A stretch of DNA of 64,000 nt from Roseomonas sp. (GTDB lineage Bacteria > Pseudomonadota > Alphaproteobacteria > Acetobacterales > Acetobacteraceae), in contig JADCFQ010000045.1 in the NCBI GenBank assembly GCA_020249435.1, positions 1 through 64,000 on the forward strand, read 5' to 3'. The notes beneath the pieces are model-generated. The model saw nothing but the letters and a program-made list of their open reading frames with translations. It made no database searches and was not told where the DNA came from. Both the position numbers and the translations under genes were made by a program. Shown here one piece after another: positions 28,778 through 37,950 of this stretch. Every line of letters begins with the position of its first letter. Position 1 is the stretch's first letter.

Positions 28778-30385
28778 ATGGCTTATGACGGCATTCGCGC
28801 GCATCGCCCTTTGATCATGGGGCGGCGCGGCGCGGTCGCAAGCAACCATCCGGTGGCGACTGCGGCGGGGATGGAGATTCTCCGCGCCGGCGGCAATGCC
28901 GCTGATGCGGCTGTGGCGATTGCCCTCACACTCGGTGTGGTGGAACCACACATGTCGGGGCTGGGTGGAGATGGTTTCTACCATGCCTGGAATGCGAAAA
29001 CCGGCGTCAGCACCACCTATAACGGCACGGCTGCGGCGCCGGCGGCGGCAACCATTGCGCATTATCGCGCGGCGGGCGGTATTCCGGTGCATGGCGCGCT
29101 TTCCATCCAAACGCCAGGCATGGTGGCCGGCATTGCCGCGCTGCATGGCGCGGAAGGCAGCAAGCCCTGGGGCGCGCTATTCGGCCCCGCCATTGAAGCG
29201 GCGCGGGATGGTTTTGCGGCCACCCATGCGCTCCGGCATTTCGCGGGCGAGAACCGCGCACGGCTAGCGCCTGATGCGTTGAGTGCCGCCCTGTTTCTGC
29301 CGGAAGGCAAGCCGCCCGGTTTGGGCAGTTTGCTGGTGCAGCCTGGCTTGGCAGCGACCTTGCAGCGTTTGGCCTCGGCCGGGCCTGCTGATTTCTATCA
29401 GGGCCGCTTGGCCGCAATGCTGGCGGCTGATCTTGAAGCGGCAGGTGCCCTGGTGCGTGCGGCGGATCTGGCCGCTGTTGCAGCGGTGATCGCACCGCCC
29501 ATCGCCGTGCCCTATCGCGGGTTTGAGCTCCGCCAGACACCGCCCAATTCCATGGGCTTCGCCATGGCGCAAATGGCGCGCATTCTGGATCGCTTTGATC
29601 TTGCGGCGCTTGGCTGGGGTAGTGCCGCGCTGATCCACCTGATGGTGGAAGCGAAAAAGCGCGCCTTTCTGGACCGCGAAGCCTATGCGGGCGCGGTGAA
29701 CCCACCGCTTGATAGGCTGCTATCCGCCGAACGTGCTGCCGAACATGCCGCCACCATTACGGACCGCGCGGCGAAGCTGCCGGTGCGCGGCGCGCCGGAA
29801 ACGGACACCACCTATTTCTGCGTGGTGGATCACGACGGCAACGCCGTTTCCGCCATTCAATCCATCAATTCCGCCTTCGGTTCCGGCGTAACGGGCGGGC
29901 AGACCGGCATCCTGTTCAACAACCGCATGAGCTATTGGCATTTGGATGAGGGCCACGCCAATGCCTTGGCCCCCGGCAAGCGCGTGCGCCATACCATGAA
30001 TGCGCCCATGCTGATGAAGGCGGGCAAGCCCTGGCTGATTTTTGGGACTCCCGGTGCCGATAATCAGGTGCAGGTGAATACGCAGGTGCTGGTCGCCTGC
30101 GCCGATTTCGGCATGGACCCGCAACAGGCGCTGGAGGCGCCGCGTTGGACATCCTCCCAACCCGGTCAGGAAAGCAATTACCCCCATGGCGGTGAGGATG
30201 TGCTGACCATCGAACGCGGCATGGGTGCCGAGGTGATCAGCGCCCTGGAAGCGCGCGGCCATCGCGTGAAAACTGTGCCCGATCTGGAAGGCCCGTGCAG
30301 TGTGGAGGCCATTCGCGTGTTGGATAATGGCGTGCGCATGGCGGCATCCGATCCGCGGCGGGATGGCTGGGCGGGGGCCTGGTGA
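28778..30385 (+). CDS. Gamma-glutamyltransferase (Ntn hydrolase)
   Basis: This enzyme cleaves or transfers gamma-glutamyl groups of glutathione and related peptides. It is autoprocessed to two subunits, with a Thr at the new N-terminus. The 535-residue precursor has 'NHPVATAAGMEILRAGGNAADAA' (as two adjoining segments), 'EPHMSGLGGDGF' and the predicted processing site at T344 in DTTYFCVVDHDGNAV. The C-terminal domain includes 'FGTPGADNQVQVNTQVL'. No signal peptide is evident, unlike E. coli Ggt, which is periplasmic. It follows a Bug receptor and precedes a peptide ABC importer on the same strand. A second ggt relative is cut by the right edge of the window. Confidence 0.92.
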   Translation: MAYDGIRAHRPLIMGRRGAVASNHPVATAAGMEILRAGGNAADAAVAIALTLGVVEPHMSGLGGDGFYHAWNAKTGVSTTYNGTAAAPAAATIAHYRAAGGIPVHGALSIQTPGMVAGIAALHGAEGSKPWGALFGPAIEAARDGFAATHALRHFAGENRARLAPDALSAALFLPEGKPPGLGSLLVQPGLAATLQRLASAGPADFYQGRLAAMLAADLEAAGALVRAADLAAVAAVIAPPIAVPYRGFELRQTPPNSMGFAMAQMARILDRFDLAALGWGSAALIHLMVEAKKRAFLDREAYAGAVNPPLDRLLSAERAAEHAATITDRAAKLPVRGAPETDTTYFCVVDHDGNAVSAIQSINSAFGSGVTGGQTGILFNNRMSYWHLDEGHANALAPGKRVRHTMNAPMLMKAGKPWLIFGTPGADNQVQVNTQVLVACADFGMDPQQALEAPRWTSSQPGQESNYPHGGEDVLTIERGMGAEVISALEARGHRVKTVPDLEGPCSVEAIRVLDNGVRMAASDPRRDGWAGAW

Positions 30386-30432
30386 TGGCCCCCTTGTCGC
30401 CTCTCGCCCATCAAGCCTAGGGTGTTGATGGG

Positions 30433-31350
30433 ATGCTTCATTTTCTAAGACGCCGCTTGACGGTTGCGATTCTGGTCGCGCTGACGGTGCTGACGTTGAG
30501 CTTTCTGCTCACGCGGCTATCGGGTGATCTTGCCATTTCCATTGCCGGGCCGAATGCGACGCAGGAGGATATTGAATTGATCCGCCGCGCCTATGGGCTC
30601 GATCGGCCGCTTTGGGTGCAGTATTTCGATTGGCTGTGGCGCGCGCTGCAGGGCGATTTCGGCGATAGCTATTTCTTCAAGACGCGCGTGGCCCGCCTGA
30701 TCATGGAACGCATGCCAATCACCATGACGCTTGGGCTATGCGGCCTGTTCATCGCGTTATGTGTGGCGCTGCCCTTGGGGATTCTGGCGGCGGTCCGCGA
30801 AAATACCTGGGTGGATCGCAGCGTGTTGATGGTGGCGCTGATCGGCCAGGCCATGCCTTCCTTCTGGCTCGGGCTGATCCTGATGGTGGTGCTGGGGCTG
30901 AACCTGGGCTGGTTGCCGATCTCCGGCACCGGGTCCTGGGAGCATTACGTCATGCCCTCCATCGTGCTGTCCTTTTCCGCCATTCCATCGCTGATGCGCC
31001 TGACGCGGAGTGGCATGATCGAGGCGCTGGCTTCCGATTACATCCGTACCGCGCGGGCGAAGGGGCTGTCGCGGCTTTCCATTCTGGTGAAGCACGGCTT
31101 CCGCAATGCCGCCATTCCGGTGGTTGCCATTGCTGCCGTGCAGCTTGGCTTCATGCTGGGCGGGTCCATTGTGATCGAAACGGTCTTTGCGCTGCATGGC
31201 GTTGGCTATCTGGCGTGGGAGAGCATCAGCAAGAACGACTTCCCCGTGGTGCAGGCTGTGGTTCTGGTGCTGGCGCTGATCTATATCGGCCTGACACTGT
31301 TATCCGATTTGCTGAATGCCGTGCTCGATCCGCGCTTGAGGTCGGCATGA
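30433..31350 (+). CDS. Peptide ABC transporter permease (DppB/GsiC-like)
   Basis: This is one of two inner-membrane permeases of a peptide/nickel-type ABC importer (305 residues, six segments). It begins MLHFLRRRLTVAILVALTVL and contains the DppB-type 'DFGDSYFFKTRVARLIMERM' region and a C-terminal EAA loop 'YIRTARAKGLSRLSILVKHG'. It overlaps the next permease by ATGA (31347). The adjoining gamma-glutamyltransferase suggests glutathione or gamma-glutamyl peptide import, compare the gsi system, but the sequence alone only supports a dipeptide/oligopeptide class. Confidence 0.9.
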   Translation: MLHFLRRRLTVAILVALTVLTLSFLLTRLSGDLAISIAGPNATQEDIELIRRAYGLDRPLWVQYFDWLWRALQGDFGDSYFFKTRVARLIMERMPITMTLGLCGLFIALCVALPLGILAAVRENTWVDRSVLMVALIGQAMPSFWLGLILMVVLGLNLGWLPISGTGSWEHYVMPSIVLSFSAIPSLMRLTRSGMIEALASDYIRTARAKGLSRLSILVKHGFRNAAIPVVAIAAVQLGFMLGGSIVIETVFALHGVGYLAWESISKNDFPVVQAVVLVLALIYIGLTLLSDLLNAVLDPRLRSA

Positions 31351-32219
31351 GCACGGTGTTGCAACCTGCCGGCGCCAGCAGCCGTCGGCGCATCTGGCGC
31401 AATGCCGGCGCGATATTGGGTGTCGGCATTGTCGGCTTCATCACCTTTGTCGCGATTTTCGCGCCTTTATTGGCGCCCTATGATCCTTTCACCATTGATC
31501 TTGGGCGGCGCGTAATCCCGCCCATGTGGATGGAAGGCGGCACGCCGGCCAATATCCTCGGCACGGATCAATTGGGGCGGGATTACCTTTCGCGCCTGAT
31601 TTATGGCGCGCGGGTTTCCATGATCATTGGGGTCGCGACCATCATCACCTCCGGCATTATCGGCACTTTTCTTGGCGTGATGGGTGGGTTTTATGGTGGG
31701 CGCGTTGATGATGCGGTGGTCTTTGCCATCACTGCGCGGCTTTCGATTCCGGTGGTGCTGGTGGCCCTGGCAGTAGCGGGGCTTTTGGGCACCAGCTTTA
31801 CCTTGGTGATATTGGTGCTCGGGCTTTTATTGTGGGATCGCTTTGCCGTGGTGGCGCGGTCCACCACCATGCAAATCCGCAATCTGGATTATGTGGCCGC
31901 CGCGCGCTGCGCCGGTTGTTCGCCGATGATCGTGCTGCTCAAGGAAGTGCTGCCCAATATCGCGACGCATTTGGCCGTGGTGGCAACACTTGAAATGGCG
32001 CTCGCTATCTTGCTGGAAGCCGCACTTTCCTTCCTGGGTCTTGGCGTACCGCCGCCCTTGCCTTCCTGGGGTCTGATGATTTCGGAAGCCAAGGAATACA
32101 TGTTCTTCAGCCCCTGGATCATCATGATCCCTGGCATTGCGCTGTTCATCCTGGTGCTCGGCGTCAATCTTCTGGGCGATGCCTTGCGTGACATGCTGGG
32201 CACGGATTTGTCACGATGA
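31347..32219 (+). CDS. Peptide ABC transporter permease (DppC/GsiD-like)
   Basis: This is the second permease, 290 residues from ATG 31347. It has a short cytoplasmic N-terminus, a first segment 'AGAILGVGIVGFITFVAIFA', and the family's periplasmic 'LAPYDPF...ILGTDQLGRDYLSRLIYGARVS' block. The EAA loop is 'YVAAARCAGCSPMIVLLKEVL', and 'LSFLGLGVPPPLPSWGLM' is typical for DppC. The start and stop both overlap neighbours (ATGA), giving a strictly coupled permease-ATPase series. Confidence 0.92.
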   Translation: MSTVLQPAGASSRRRIWRNAGAILGVGIVGFITFVAIFAPLLAPYDPFTIDLGRRVIPPMWMEGGTPANILGTDQLGRDYLSRLIYGARVSMIIGVATIITSGIIGTFLGVMGGFYGGRVDDAVVFAITARLSIPVVLVALAVAGLLGTSFTLVILVLGLLLWDRFAVVARSTTMQIRNLDYVAAARCAGCSPMIVLLKEVLPNIATHLAVVATLEMALAILLEAALSFLGLGVPPPLPSWGLMISEAKEYMFFSPWIIMIPGIALFILVLGVNLLGDALRDMLGTDLSR

Positions 32220-33181
32220 GCGCGCTTTTGGAAGTTGACGATCTGCGCGTGACCTTCGGTGGCACGGCTGCGGTGCGCGGCATTTCGCTGACCGTGGAGA
32301 AAGGCGAAACGCATTGCCTGGTGGGCGAAAGCGGCTGCGGCAAATCGGTAACTTCACTTGCAGTCATGGGGCTGCTCGCCAAAGGCGGCAAGCGCGAAGC
32401 GGCACGGCTTTCCTTTGCCGGTGACGATATCCGCGATTACGACGAAAAACAGATGTCGCGCCTGCGTGGTGATCGCATGGCGATGATTTTCCAGGAACCC
32501 ATGACCAGCCTGAACCCGGCCTATACGGTCGGTTCGCAAATGACCGAGGTATTGCGCCGCCATCGCGGCACCCCGCGCGCGCAAGCCGTGGACCGCGCAG
32601 TGGAATTGCTGACGCGGGTTGGCATCACCGCGCCCGGCCTCAGGCTTGGACAATTTCCGCATCAGCTTTCCGGTGGGCTGCGGCAGCGCGTCATGATCGC
32701 CATGGCTTTGATGTGCGATCCGGAATTGCTGATTGCCGATGAACCGACCACCGCGCTTGATGTGACGGTGCAAGCGCAAATCCTGCGTTTGCTGGCAGAA
32801 CTACAAAAGGATCTTGGCCTTGGCATTCTGCTGATCACGCATGATCTTGGCATTGTGGCCCGCGTCGCTGATCGCGTTTCCGTCATGTATGCCGGCGAAG
32901 TGGTCGAAAGCGCGCCAACGGCCGAGCTGTTTCGCGCGCCGCGCCACCCCTATACGCGCGGCCTGCTTTCCTGCGTGCCGGTGCCGGGCAAGGTGAAGCG
33001 CGATGAACCGCTGGGGTCCATCCCCGGTGTGGTGCCGCGCATCCCGCCAGGCTTCACCGGCTGCGCTTTCAGGGACCGTTGCAGTTTTGCCGAAGCCGCC
33101 TGCGCTGGCCCGCTGCCGCGCCGTAATGTTGGGCCCGCGCATGAAATGCTCTGCATCCTGCCGGAAGGGGCCGGCGCATGA
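32216..33181 (+). CDS. Peptide ABC transporter ATP-binding protein (DppD-like)
   Basis: This ATPase subunit has 321 residues. Walker A is [15 protein letters not shown] (about residues 37-51), the signature is '[20 protein letters not shown]', and Walker B is '[14 protein letters not shown]'. The C-terminal oligopeptide-transporter extension contains '[15 protein letters not shown]', whose cysteines match the iron-sulfur-like motif seen in DppD/OppD proteins. It starts inside the dppC-like gene and overlaps the dppF-like gene by four bases. Confidence 0.92.
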   Translation: MSALLEVDDLRVTFGGTAAVRGISLTVEKGETHCLVGESGCGKSVTSLAVMGLLAKGGKREAARLSFAGDDIRDYDEKQMSRLRGDRMAMIFQEPMTSLNPAYTVGSQMTEVLRRHRGTPRAQAVDRAVELLTRVGITAPGLRLGQFPHQLSGGLRQRVMIAMALMCDPELLIADEPTTALDVTVQAQILRLLAELQKDLGLGILLITHDLGIVARVADRVSVMYAGEVVESAPTAELFRAPRHPYTRGLLSCVPVPGKVKRDEPLGSIPGVVPRIPPGFTGCAFRDRCSFAEAACAGPLPRRNVGPAHEMLCILPEGAGA

Positions 33182-34131
33182 GCACGCCCGCGATTGAAGT
33201 TCGCGGCCTGAGGCGCGAATTCCGTGCAAGCCAGGGGCTTTTCTCGCCACCGCGCCGCGTTGTCGCCGTTGATGATGTGAGCTTTTCCGTCCCCGCCGGC
33301 AGCGTGCTTGGCGTGGTGGGCGAAAGCGGCTGCGGCAAGACAACACTCGCACGCATGATCCTGGGCCTTTTGGAGCCAAGCGGCGGTGAGGTTTTGGTGG
33401 ATGGCAAGCGGCTGGAAGGCATGGATCGCCGCGCGCGTGCGCGGCTGATCCAGCCCGTGTTTCAGGACCCGTTTTCATCGCTCAATCCGCGCCGGAGGGT
33501 GCGCGATATCATCGCCATGCCGCTGGTGGCACAGGGCAATGTGACAACGTCGGAAATTGATCGCCGCGTGGCTGAAAGCCTGGAGCGCGTCGGGCTTTCC
33601 ACGGAACAGGGCACGCGTTTTCCATCTCAGCTATCGGGCGGTCAGCGCCAACGTGTGGCAATCGCGCGCGCCCTGGTGCTGCGCCCGCGCATCGTCGTTT
33701 GTGATGAGCCAACCAGCGCCTTGGATGTTTCGGTGCAGGCGCAAATCCTCAATCTACTGGCGGAATTGCGGCGTGATCTTGGGCTGACCTATCTGTTCAT
33801 CAGCCATAATCTTGCAGTGGTCGAACATGTCGCGAGTGAAGTCGCTGTCATGTATCTGGGCCGCATCGTGGAAAAGCGTGAGAGTGAGGCGCTGTTCCGC
33901 GACCCGCGCCACCCCTATACGCGGGCGCTATTGGATAGCGTGCTGACGCCCGAACCTGGGCTTGGCGTGCCGGATGTCGGGCTTGGCGATATCATGCCGG
34001 ACCCCGCGAATATCCCACCCGGCTGCCGCTTTCATCCGCGCTGCCCGGCCTGCTTCGCGCCATGCGCTGCGACCGCACCGCGCATCACCAGCCTGGAAGA
34101 TGGGCTGGTGGAATGCCATTTGGCGGGTTGA
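33178..34131 (+). CDS. Peptide ABC transporter ATP-binding protein (DppF-like)
   Basis: This is the second ATPase subunit (317 residues), with '[20 protein letters not shown]', signature '[20 protein letters not shown]' and Walker B 'IVVCDEPTSALDVSVQ'. It ends with the oligopeptide-family C-terminal domain 'GCRFHPRCPACFAPC'. It is the last plus-strand gene of the importer. A convergent binding-protein gene follows after a terminator at 34141-34171. The pairing of DppD and DppF ATPases is normal for this transporter class. Confidence 0.92.
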   Translation: MSTPAIEVRGLRREFRASQGLFSPPRRVVAVDDVSFSVPAGSVLGVVGESGCGKTTLARMILGLLEPSGGEVLVDGKRLEGMDRRARARLIQPVFQDPFSSLNPRRRVRDIIAMPLVAQGNVTTSEIDRRVAESLERVGLSTEQGTRFPSQLSGGQRQRVAIARALVLRPRIVVCDEPTSALDVSVQAQILNLLAELRRDLGLTYLFISHNLAVVEHVASEVAVMYLGRIVEKRESEALFRDPRHPYTRALLDSVLTPEPGLGVPDVGLGDIMPDPANIPPGCRFHPRCPACFAPCAATAPRITSLEDGLVECHLAG

Positions 34132-34140
34132 ACGCGACAT

Positions 34141-34171
34141 AAAAAACCCCGCCCGGCATGACCGAGCGGGG
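34141..34171 (-). terminator. Rho-independent terminator between convergent peptide-transport genes
   Basis: The stem CCCCGC-C-CGG (34147-34156) pairs with CCG-A-GCGGGG (34162-34171) with one mismatch and a 5-base loop. On the minus strand it is followed by six T residues (34146-34141), a textbook terminator for the binding-protein gene ending at 34194. On the plus strand the tail is only CTTT, so it may act weakly for the importer operon. Confidence 0.85.
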
Positions 34172-34193
34172 CTTTGCGGGAAAGCGATTCCCC

Positions 34194-35741
34194 TTACTTC
34201 CACTTCGCCAAATAGAAGCGCGGCAATTCATCGGCATAGGCCTTGAATTCCAATTGCCGCTGATAGGCATAGGTGCTGACGTAAGTGTGCAGCGGAACAA
34301 AATAGGCTTGTTCCGTGATCCGCTTGATCGCCGCATCATAGGCGCGCTTGCGCACCGCCTCATCAGCTGAACTCCCGCCCTCATTCACCAGGTCAATCAC
34401 CTGCTGGTCGCGCGCGTAATCCTCATTCCCGCCGGCGAACCACTGCGGCAGGAAGGCGGAGACGTCATTGATCGAAAAGCTGCCCCAGCTTCCCATGGCG
34501 AGCGTCAATTCGCCGCGCTGTGAACGCTGGATCTGCGCCGCCACCTGCATCAGATTGAGCCGCGCGCGAATGCCAACGGCTTGCAGGTAGTTCTGCACCG
34601 CTTCCGACCATTGCCGCGGCTGCACATAGGAAGTGAGCTCCACGTCAAAGCCGTTTGCAAAACCCGCTTCGGCCAACAATTGCCGCGCCTTGGCTGGGTT
34701 GTATTCATACTGCGTCGCGACATCGCCATTGCAGCCGAATTGCGATGGGTAGCAGGGCGCCGGCGGCACGCGCGAACCGCCCGTCACCAGCTTTTCCGCC
34801 ATGGCCTGCCGGTCAATGGCATGGAAAATCGCCTGCCGAACCTTCAGATGCGTCATGGGGTTGCCAGCGCCGGTCCGTCCGGCCGCATCCATGCCGAGGT
34901 AACCCACGCGCATGGTTTCCTGTTGCAGCGCCTGCAGGAAGGGCAAGCGGTTCACATTGGCGATATTGTCTGGATTCATGTTCCAGATCCAATCCACACG
35001 CTGCGCCAAAAGCTCGGTCAATTCAGTGGCGGCATCGGACAAATAGCGTGCGGTGATTTTCTGGATCGCAGGCCGTCCCTTGGGGCCACCCTGGTAATAG
35101 CCATCGAAGCGTTCGTATTCCACGCCGTTTGAGACATCCACCTTGGTGAAACGATACGGCCCGGTGCTGATCGGCATGCGCGAAAAGCCCTCAGGCCCCA
35201 CGCGTTCGCGGTAAGCCTTGGGCCAGATCGGCGTCACCATCGCCAGATAGTCCAGCGCGGCGGGGTTCGGACGCTTCATTTTGATGCGCACCGTATTGGC
35301 ATCCAGCTTTTCAGCGCCCTCGATCCAGGAATAATTCCCCGGCGTTGAAAGCCGCCCGCCCAATTCGGCAATGCCATTCATGGTATAAACAACATCATCG
35401 GCGCCAAAATCGCTGCCGTCATGAAACTTCACGCCGGGCCGGATCTTGAAATCAAGCGCCGTATTGCCCTGCCAGGCCCATTCGGTCGCGAGCGCCGGCA
35501 CATTACGGAAGGTATCGGGATCACGATGCACCAGCCCATCCATGGCTTGGTGCGCAATGATGATCCCGGTGCGTTGGCTATTGAAATAGGGGTCAATATT
35601 CGGCACGGCATCGCGGAAGGCGACACGCAACGTATTGGCGCTGCGCTGCGCCATCACCGGCCCAGCGCCAATACCCGTCAAAGCCAAGCCGCCAGCGGCG
35701 GCGGCCATACCCTGGCCAAGGCCTCGTCTGCTGATCTTCAT
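34194..35741 (-). CDS. ABC transporter substrate-binding protein, family 5 (peptide)
   Basis: This periplasmic receptor of the DppA/OppA/GsiB class has 515 residues. A Tat-like signal begins MKISRRGLGQGMAAAAGGLA. Family 5 markers include 'LRVAFRDAVPNIDPYF', 'IRPGVKFHDGSDFGADDVVY' and 'VRQAIFHAIDRQAMAEKLV'. It is convergent with the dppBCDF-like genes and is likely their receptor, although it is read from the opposite strand and therefore has its own promoter. It could instead serve another permease. Ligand unknown. Confidence 0.9.
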   Translation of the reverse strand: MKISRRGLGQGMAAAAGGLALTGIGAGPVMAQRSANTLRVAFRDAVPNIDPYFNSQRTGIIIAHQAMDGLVHRDPDTFRNVPALATEWAWQGNTALDFKIRPGVKFHDGSDFGADDVVYTMNGIAELGGRLSTPGNYSWIEGAEKLDANTVRIKMKRPNPAALDYLAMVTPIWPKAYRERVGPEGFSRMPISTGPYRFTKVDVSNGVEYERFDGYYQGGPKGRPAIQKITARYLSDAATELTELLAQRVDWIWNMNPDNIANVNRLPFLQALQQETMRVGYLGMDAAGRTGAGNPMTHLKVRQAIFHAIDRQAMAEKLVTGGSRVPPAPCYPSQFGCNGDVATQYEYNPAKARQLLAEAGFANGFDVELTSYVQPRQWSEAVQNYLQAVGIRARLNLMQVAAQIQRSQRGELTLAMGSWGSFSINDVSAFLPQWFAGGNEDYARDQQVIDLVNEGGSSADEAVRKRAYDAAIKRITEQAYFVPLHTYVSTYAYQRQLEFKAYADELPRFYLAKWK

Positions 35742-35785
35742 CTCAATTGCTCCCTGCTGATAAGGACAAGACTAGAGATAAGGGT

Positions 35786-35805
35786 GGGGCGCCCGCAAGC
35801 GCCCC
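35786..35805 (-). terminator. Hairpin downstream of the tandem Bug genes
   Basis: A perfect 7-bp stem, GGGGCGC (35786-35792) and GCGCCCC (35799-35805), has a six-base loop and lies 6 bases beyond the Bug gene stop at 35812. The following minus-strand sequence is ACCCTTATC, not a proper U-tract, so it may be a weak terminator or a 3' stabilising hairpin ahead of the binding-protein promoter. Confidence 0.5.
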
Positions 35806-35811
35806 ATAACA

Positions 35812-36819
35812 TCAATCCACCGTGGCGCCGGAAACCCGCACCACCTCGGCCCATTTGGTGATTTCGCTCCGGATGAAAGCCTCAAACGCCTCGGGGCTGG
35901 TGCCGCCGGCTGGCGTCAGTGCAGGCGGTGCGCCGCCAAGTTCGGCAATGCGCGCCAGATAGCCAGGGTCGCGCGTGATGACATCAATCTCTGCCCCCAG
36001 CCTTTCAATAATCGGGCGTGGGGTGCGCGCTGGCGCCTGCACGCCGAACCAGGCGGTTGCTTCAAAGTCGCGAATGCCGGCTTCCGCGAGCGTCGGCACA
36101 TCCGGCAGCGCAGCCGCGCGCACATTGCTGGAAACCGCCAAGGCGCGCAGCCGCCCATCGCGGATATGGCCGATGCAGCTTGGCATATTGTCGCACCCGG
36201 ATTCGAGCCGCCCTGCCACAACCTCCACCAACATCGGCCCGGCGCCGCGGAATGGCACATGGGTGATATCCGTACCGCTGCGCAGTTTGAACATTTCCAT
36301 GGTCATATGCGGCGAACCCCCCGAACCGCTGCTGCCGTAATTGAGCTTGCCCGGATTGGCCTTGGCCCCCGCGATCAGGTCAGTCACGGTGCGATAGGGC
36401 GAATTGGCCGGCACAAAAATCACATTCGGCACCCGAATCACCAGCCCAACCGCTGCCAAATCCTCGGGCTTGAAGGTCATGCGCGCACCCCAGAGCGAGT
36501 AATTGATCGCGGCGGTGGAGATGGTGCACATCACGAGCGTATAGCCATCAGGCTCCGACCGCGCGACCATATCGGCGCCGAGATTTCCCGTGGCACCAGC
36601 GCGGTTTTCGACAATCACGGGCTGGCCGATACGCGCGGCAAGCCGTTCAGCCAAGATGCGCCCAGCAATATCTGTAGTCCCGGCCGGAGGAAAAGGAACC
36701 ACAAGCCGCAAGGGGCGTGAAGGAAAGGCTTGCGCGCGGGCAATGCCGGGCGCGGCCAACACGCCGGCCATGCCGGCCAGGATGATGCGGCGGCCCAGCA
36801 GGGCGGTGTTCTTGGTCAT
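35812..36819 (-). CDS. Bug-type substrate-binding protein (second of tandem pair)
   Basis: This periplasmic TctC/Bug receptor has 335 residues from the ATG at 36819, which has AAGGA upstream; a longer upstream reading was rejected for lack of signal-peptide fit. The signal peptide cleaves near 'GIARAQAFP'. It contains 'LRLVVPFPPAGTTDIAGRIL', 'GATGNLGADMVARSEPDGYT' and 'THVPFRGAGPMLVEVVAG'. It is clearly paralogous to the gene at 36830-37816 (10 bases upstream), including the shared 'MTFKPEDLAAVGL' type segment. No membrane partners are present. Ligand unknown, probably a small carboxylate. Confidence 0.9.
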   Translation of the reverse strand: MTKNTALLGRRIILAGMAGVLAAPGIARAQAFPSRPLRLVVPFPPAGTTDIAGRILAERLAARIGQPVIVENRAGATGNLGADMVARSEPDGYTLVMCTISTAAINYSLWGARMTFKPEDLAAVGLVIRVPNVIFVPANSPYRTVTDLIAGAKANPGKLNYGSSGSGGSPHMTMEMFKLRSGTDITHVPFRGAGPMLVEVVAGRLESGCDNMPSCIGHIRDGRLRALAVSSNVRAAALPDVPTLAEAGIRDFEATAWFGVQAPARTPRPIIERLGAEIDVITRDPGYLARIAELGGAPPALTPAGGTSPEAFEAFIRSEITKWAEVVRVSGATVD

Positions 36820-36829
36820 GTTGTTTTCC

Positions 36830-37816
36830 TTATTCCACACGAATATCGGCCTGGCGCACCACATCGGCCCAGCGCGTCACCTCGGCCCGCATGAAGGCCG
36901 CGAAGCTTTCCGGGCTCGAGCCACCATCGGGCGTGAGCCGCGGCGGATCAGCGCCAAAGGCCGCGATGCGGGCGCGGAATTCCGCTTCCTTGCCAATCGC
37001 GTCCAATTCTGCACCCAGCCGCGCAATGATTGGGGCCGGTGTCGCGCTTGGCGCCAGCACGCCAAACCAGGCGGTTGCCTCAAAACCAGGCATGCCCTGT
37101 TCGGCAATGGTCGGCACATCCGGCAGCACGGCGCTGCGCTGGGCGCCCGTCACGCCAATGGCGCGGATTTTACCCTCACGCACGAAAGTGAGCGCGGAGG
37201 GGATATTGTCCATGCCAAGCTCAATCCGTTCCGCCACCATTTCGGTCAGCATGGGGGCGGAACCGCGGAAGGGCACATGGGTGATCTGGATGCCCTGGGC
37301 TAGGCGGATTTGTTCAATCACCACATGCGGCGAAGTGGCGATCCCCGCCGTGCCGTAATTCAGCGCGCCGGGCTTGGCTTTCGCTTCACGCACCATATCG
37401 GCAAGCGTGCGGATGGGCATGCGATTGGCCGCCATCAGCACATTCGGCACGCGGCACATCAGGCCGACTGCGGCCAAATCTTCGGGCTTGAAGGGCATCC
37501 GATTGCCGAAAACGGCGAAATTGATCGCCCCGGTGCCGATGGTGGTCAGCAGCAGCGTATGGCCATCGGGTTCTGACCGTGCGACGAATTCACCGCCGAC
37601 ATTACCCGAAGCGCCGGGGCGGTTATCCACCACCACCTGCTGACCAAGCCTGGCCGAAAGACGCTCGGCGGTAAGCCGCCCGACCAGATCCGTGGTGCCG
37701 GCGGGGGTGAAGGGAATAACCATGCGGATGGGCCGGTTGGACAGCCCCTGCGCGAGGGCGGGCATGGGCAGGGCTGCGCCAAGTGAAAGCGCGCCAAGGC
37801 TGCGGCGGGTGATCAT
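36830..37816 (-). CDS. Bug-type substrate-binding protein (first of tandem pair)
   Basis: The 328-residue receptor starts at ATG 37816 with GGGAGG upstream; 30 bases of further open reading exist but lack a site. Its signal peptide begins MITRRSLGALSLGAALPMPA. The family core 'IRMVIPFTPAGTTDLVGRLT' and 'THVPFRGSAPMLTEMVAERI' parallel the neighbour at 35812-36819 closely, indicating a local duplication followed by divergence. It is divergent from the ABC exporter gene, so 37817-37950 must contain promoters for both directions. Confidence 0.9.
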   Translation of the reverse strand: MITRRSLGALSLGAALPMPALAQGLSNRPIRMVIPFTPAGTTDLVGRLTAERLSARLGQQVVVDNRPGASGNVGGEFVARSEPDGHTLLLTTIGTGAINFAVFGNRMPFKPEDLAAVGLMCRVPNVLMAANRMPIRTLADMVREAKAKPGALNYGTAGIATSPHVVIEQIRLAQGIQITHVPFRGSAPMLTEMVAERIELGMDNIPSALTFVREGKIRAIGVTGAQRSAVLPDVPTIAEQGMPGFEATAWFGVLAPSATPAPIIARLGAELDAIGKEAEFRARIAAFGADPPRLTPDGGSSPESFAAFMRAEVTRWADVVRQADIRVE

Positions 37817-37950
37817 GATATTGCCTCCCGGTGGTTCGATTACCAAGCAAGGTGGCCCGTGAACCGTGCCAGATCAACCCGTTTGGGCCCGGGTTTTGGT
37901 TTGACCGATTCGCCCCTTATGATCGCTTTGCTTCAGGAGCGATGGGGGCA

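Noticed and set aside
27719-29146. 475-codon minus-strand ORF opposite the Bug and ggt genes
   Set aside because: Antisense shadow rich in His and Arg; the plus-strand genes explain the region.
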